Part shown: piece by piece, positions 62,463 through 64,000 of the stretch | Position numbering within the stretch: the first letter of the stretch is position 1 | Layout of the letters: each line of letters begins with the position of its first letter | DNA from: Microbulbifer rhizosphaerae | GTDB taxonomy: Bacteria; Pseudomonadota; Gammaproteobacteria; Pseudomonadales; Cellvibrionaceae | Direction: 5' to 3' | NCBI RefSeq assembly: GCF_014191725.1 | Contig: NZ_JACHWZ010000009.1 | Location: 1-64,000 of the forward strand | Length of the DNA: 64,000 nt | Made by a program: the position numbers and the translations under genes | Notes under the pieces: model-generated | What the model saw: only the letters and a program-made list of their open reading frames with translations | Databases searched by the model: none | What the model was told of the DNA's origin: nothing

Positions 62463-64000
62463 TCACAGTCCTCCGAGCCAGCGCTCCAGTGTCTCACGCA
62501 GGCTTTCCCGGTCCAGCGGCTTGGTAAGAAAGCTGTCCATGCCCGCCGCCAAGCAGCGACTCTCGAACTGCTCCCGTGTGGTGCTGGTCAGGGCGACGAT
62601 CGGCAATCGGTCGCCGGGGGTGTTGTCCGCCTCCCAGCGGCGCAGGCTCTCGATAATCTGTGCACTGTGCTCGGTGTTCTGCTGGCAATCCACCAGCAGC
62701 AGGTTGTATCCACCCTCCGGCAGGCGCTCCAGGGCCTCCTTTATCGAAGAGGCCACATCGACGCGGTAGCCCAGTGCCTGCAACATCTCTTCAGTGACTC
62801 CGTGCTGGTGAGTCTCCTCGATCAGCAGCAGCGATCTATGCCGCGGTTGCTCTTCGCTGCGACAAACAATGCGCCGGCTGACTTTTTTGGCACTGCCGAA
62901 GAGGCGTTCGATCAGCGCGTCGTGCAGTTCCTTGCGGGTTACCGGCCGCGGCAGATATCGCGGGCTGGGCAGTGCCTGCTGCAGTGGAGAGAAGTCGCTC
63001 TCATGGCCACAGCCCCCAAGACACAGCAATGGGGATTCGCTTTCGCTCTCATCGATGAGAATCGCGGCGACATCCGCGAGCAATTGCCGATCACCCATTG
63101 CCGGCACCAGCAATATCAGACGCCCGTAGCTGAGTGCCTGTCGCAGGGATTCCTCAGCGACCTTGCGGTTGACTTCCGACCAGTTGTAACTGGCCACCTC
63201 CATGCCGAAGGAGTGCAGTGCCTGAACAAGGCCGGCAACAAACAGCCCTCCCTGGTGCAGGAACACCACTTCGTGGTCCTGCAAGCGGCGGTCGGGGGTA
63301 AGATAGATGCGCTGGTTGGGCTCAATGGCGAATTTCATCGCCACTTGATAGCGATTGCCCTCGTCGGAGGAATACAGCTGCATGTAGCCGCCCATGATCT
63401 CCGCCAGGCCTTTGGCGATGGATAAGCCCAGGCCGGTGGTCACCTGGGTGCTATCCAGGCGGGAGAAAGCGCCGAAAAGCTCGCTTTCCTCCGGCAGTAT
63501 TTCCCCCTCGCCGGAATCGCGCAGCTGGATGGTCAGCTGCCCCTCGACACTGTTGATGTACTCGAAACTCACCTGCCCCCAGAGTTCACCCCGGTGGGCA
63601 ATCATGGTGGCGGAATCCACCAGGTTGCGGATCAGTTGGCCGGTTCTGCGGTTGTCACCTGTGACCATGACCGGCAGGTTATCGTCGATCTGGAAGTTCA
63701 GTTCCAGATGCTGCTGGTGCGCGTTGTCGGCCGCGAACTTGAAGGATTTCTCGATCGCCTTGACCAGGTTGAAAGGCCCTTGGCGCAGATGGACATCCTG
63801 GCGAGCGACGCGGGCGAAGAGTCCCACATTGTCCACCAGTTTCAGCTGCTGGCCACCGGTTCTCTTCGCCAGTTGGATCAGTTCATGCTGACGCTTGGTC
63901 AGCGGCTCCTCCTCCAGCAGGGTCAGCGCATCCATGGAGTCCGCCACCTGGCTGCGAAATTCCTGGCCGATATTGGCGATAAATTCGTTGGTCAGCGCCA
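62463..64000 (-). CDS. Hybrid histidine kinase homologue with degenerate phospho-acceptor site (5' part outside window)
   Basis: The frame is open to the window edge; about 512 C-terminal residues are visible. The dimerisation helix reads NEFIANIGQEFRSQV where active kinases have SHExR, so the phospho-acceptor His is replaced by Gln. The ATPase N-box reads NLVDSATMI instead of NxxxNAxKF, although the G1 (RDSGEGE) and G2 (TTGLGLSIAKGL) boxes remain. A degenerate receiver-like region (about 215-340 of the visible part) and a C-terminal receiver with Asp (LLVDCQQN), Thr and Lys (LTKPLD) follow. Probably a regulatory pseudokinase or partner of another kinase. Confidence 0.85.
   Translation of the reverse strand, partial: ALTNEFIANIGQEFRSQVADSMDALTLLEEEPLTKRQHELIQLAKRTGGQQLKLVDNVGLFARVARQDVHLRQGPFNLVKAIEKSFKFAADNAHQQHLELNFQIDDNLPVMVTGDNRRTGQLIRNLVDSATMIAHRGELWGQVSFEYINSVEGQLTIQLRDSGEGEILPEESELFGAFSRLDSTQVTTGLGLSIAKGLAEIMGGYMQLYSSDEGNRYQVAMKFAIEPNQRIYLTPDRRLQDHEVVFLHQGGLFVAGLVQALHSFGMEVASYNWSEVNRKVAEESLRQALSYGRLILLVPAMGDRQLLADVAAILIDESESESPLLCLGGCGHESDFSPLQQALPSPRYLPRPVTRKELHDALIERLFGSAKKVSRRIVCRSEEQPRHRSLLLIEETHQHGVTEEMLQALGYRVDVASSIKEALERLPEGGYNLLLVDCQQNTEHSAQIIESLRRWEADNTPGDRLPIVALTSTTREQFESRCLAAGMDSFLTKPLDRESLRETLERWLGGL

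Overview
The window reads as chromosome of a Gram-negative, probably marine gammaproteobacterium of the Cellvibrionales type; a Microbulbifer-like genus is my best guess. The basis is the high GC content, many lipoproteins, several TonB-dependent receptors (two of them Oar-like), RND pumps, MsrPQ, and GTAGGAGCGG-type REP palindromes. This taxonomic call is inference. I saw no tRNA, rRNA, CRISPR array, transposase or prophage gene. About 53 protein genes are supported. LAYOUT. 0-8 kb: a minus-strand type I secretion locus, hlyB-like then hlyD-like, followed by a double LprI-domain lipoprotein, two tandemly duplicated lipoproteins and a short RTX protein. The leftmost part is AT-rich, unlike the rest. 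8-12 kb: a TonB-dependent receptor with two small unrecognised genes upstream. 12-17.5 kb: an AcrAB-like RND adaptor and pump with a divergent TetR repressor and palindromic operators between them. 17.5-25.4 kb: an unusual Mrp-type cation/proton antiporter operon, headed by a Rap1a/Tai-like secreted protein. Its order is E-F-G-(A'-B fusion)-C-D-D-small-NuoL-like. 25.6-27.7 kb: an OmpR-type two-component pair, convergent with 27.7-33.9 kb, a czcCBA heavy-metal efflux operon led by a His/Cys-rich CzcI-like protein. 33.9-38.8 kb: ynfA, then a MerR-controlled metal/redox cluster carrying clear scars (a truncated Acr3-like gene, a CcdA-like gene with an internal deletion, and a second, mostly deleted ynfA), then msrPQ. 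39.5-42.6 kb: housekeeping prc and xthA. 42.7-45.4 kb: an arsR-gapdh-arsJ organoarsenical efflux operon. 45.5-46.3 kb: an S1/P1 nuclease. 46.7-62.4 kb: a locus I read as murein-peptide acquisition and catabolism. It holds two Oar-like receptors, an NhaC-type antiporter, an LD-carboxypeptidase, a class C serine hydrolase, a transglutaminase-like protein, a MurR/RpiR regulator, an L-Ala-D/L-Glu epimerase and an NlpC/P60 endopeptidase. The last two together with the LD-carboxypeptidase parallel Bacillus subtilis ykfABC. 62.4-64 kb: the 3' part of a hybrid histidine kinase homologue whose phospho-acceptor histidine is replaced. HOW IT FITS TOGETHER. Most of the window is envelope-facing: secretion, efflux, ion balance, metal and arsenic defence, periplasmic repair, and peptide scavenging. 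REP-like palindromes sit at gene 3' ends, and in three cases the palindrome supplies the stop codon. The most interesting candidates are the type I secretion locus with lysozyme-inhibitor-like and duplicated lipoprotein genes, the murein-peptide locus, the non-standard Mrp operon, and the REP/stop-codon arrangement.
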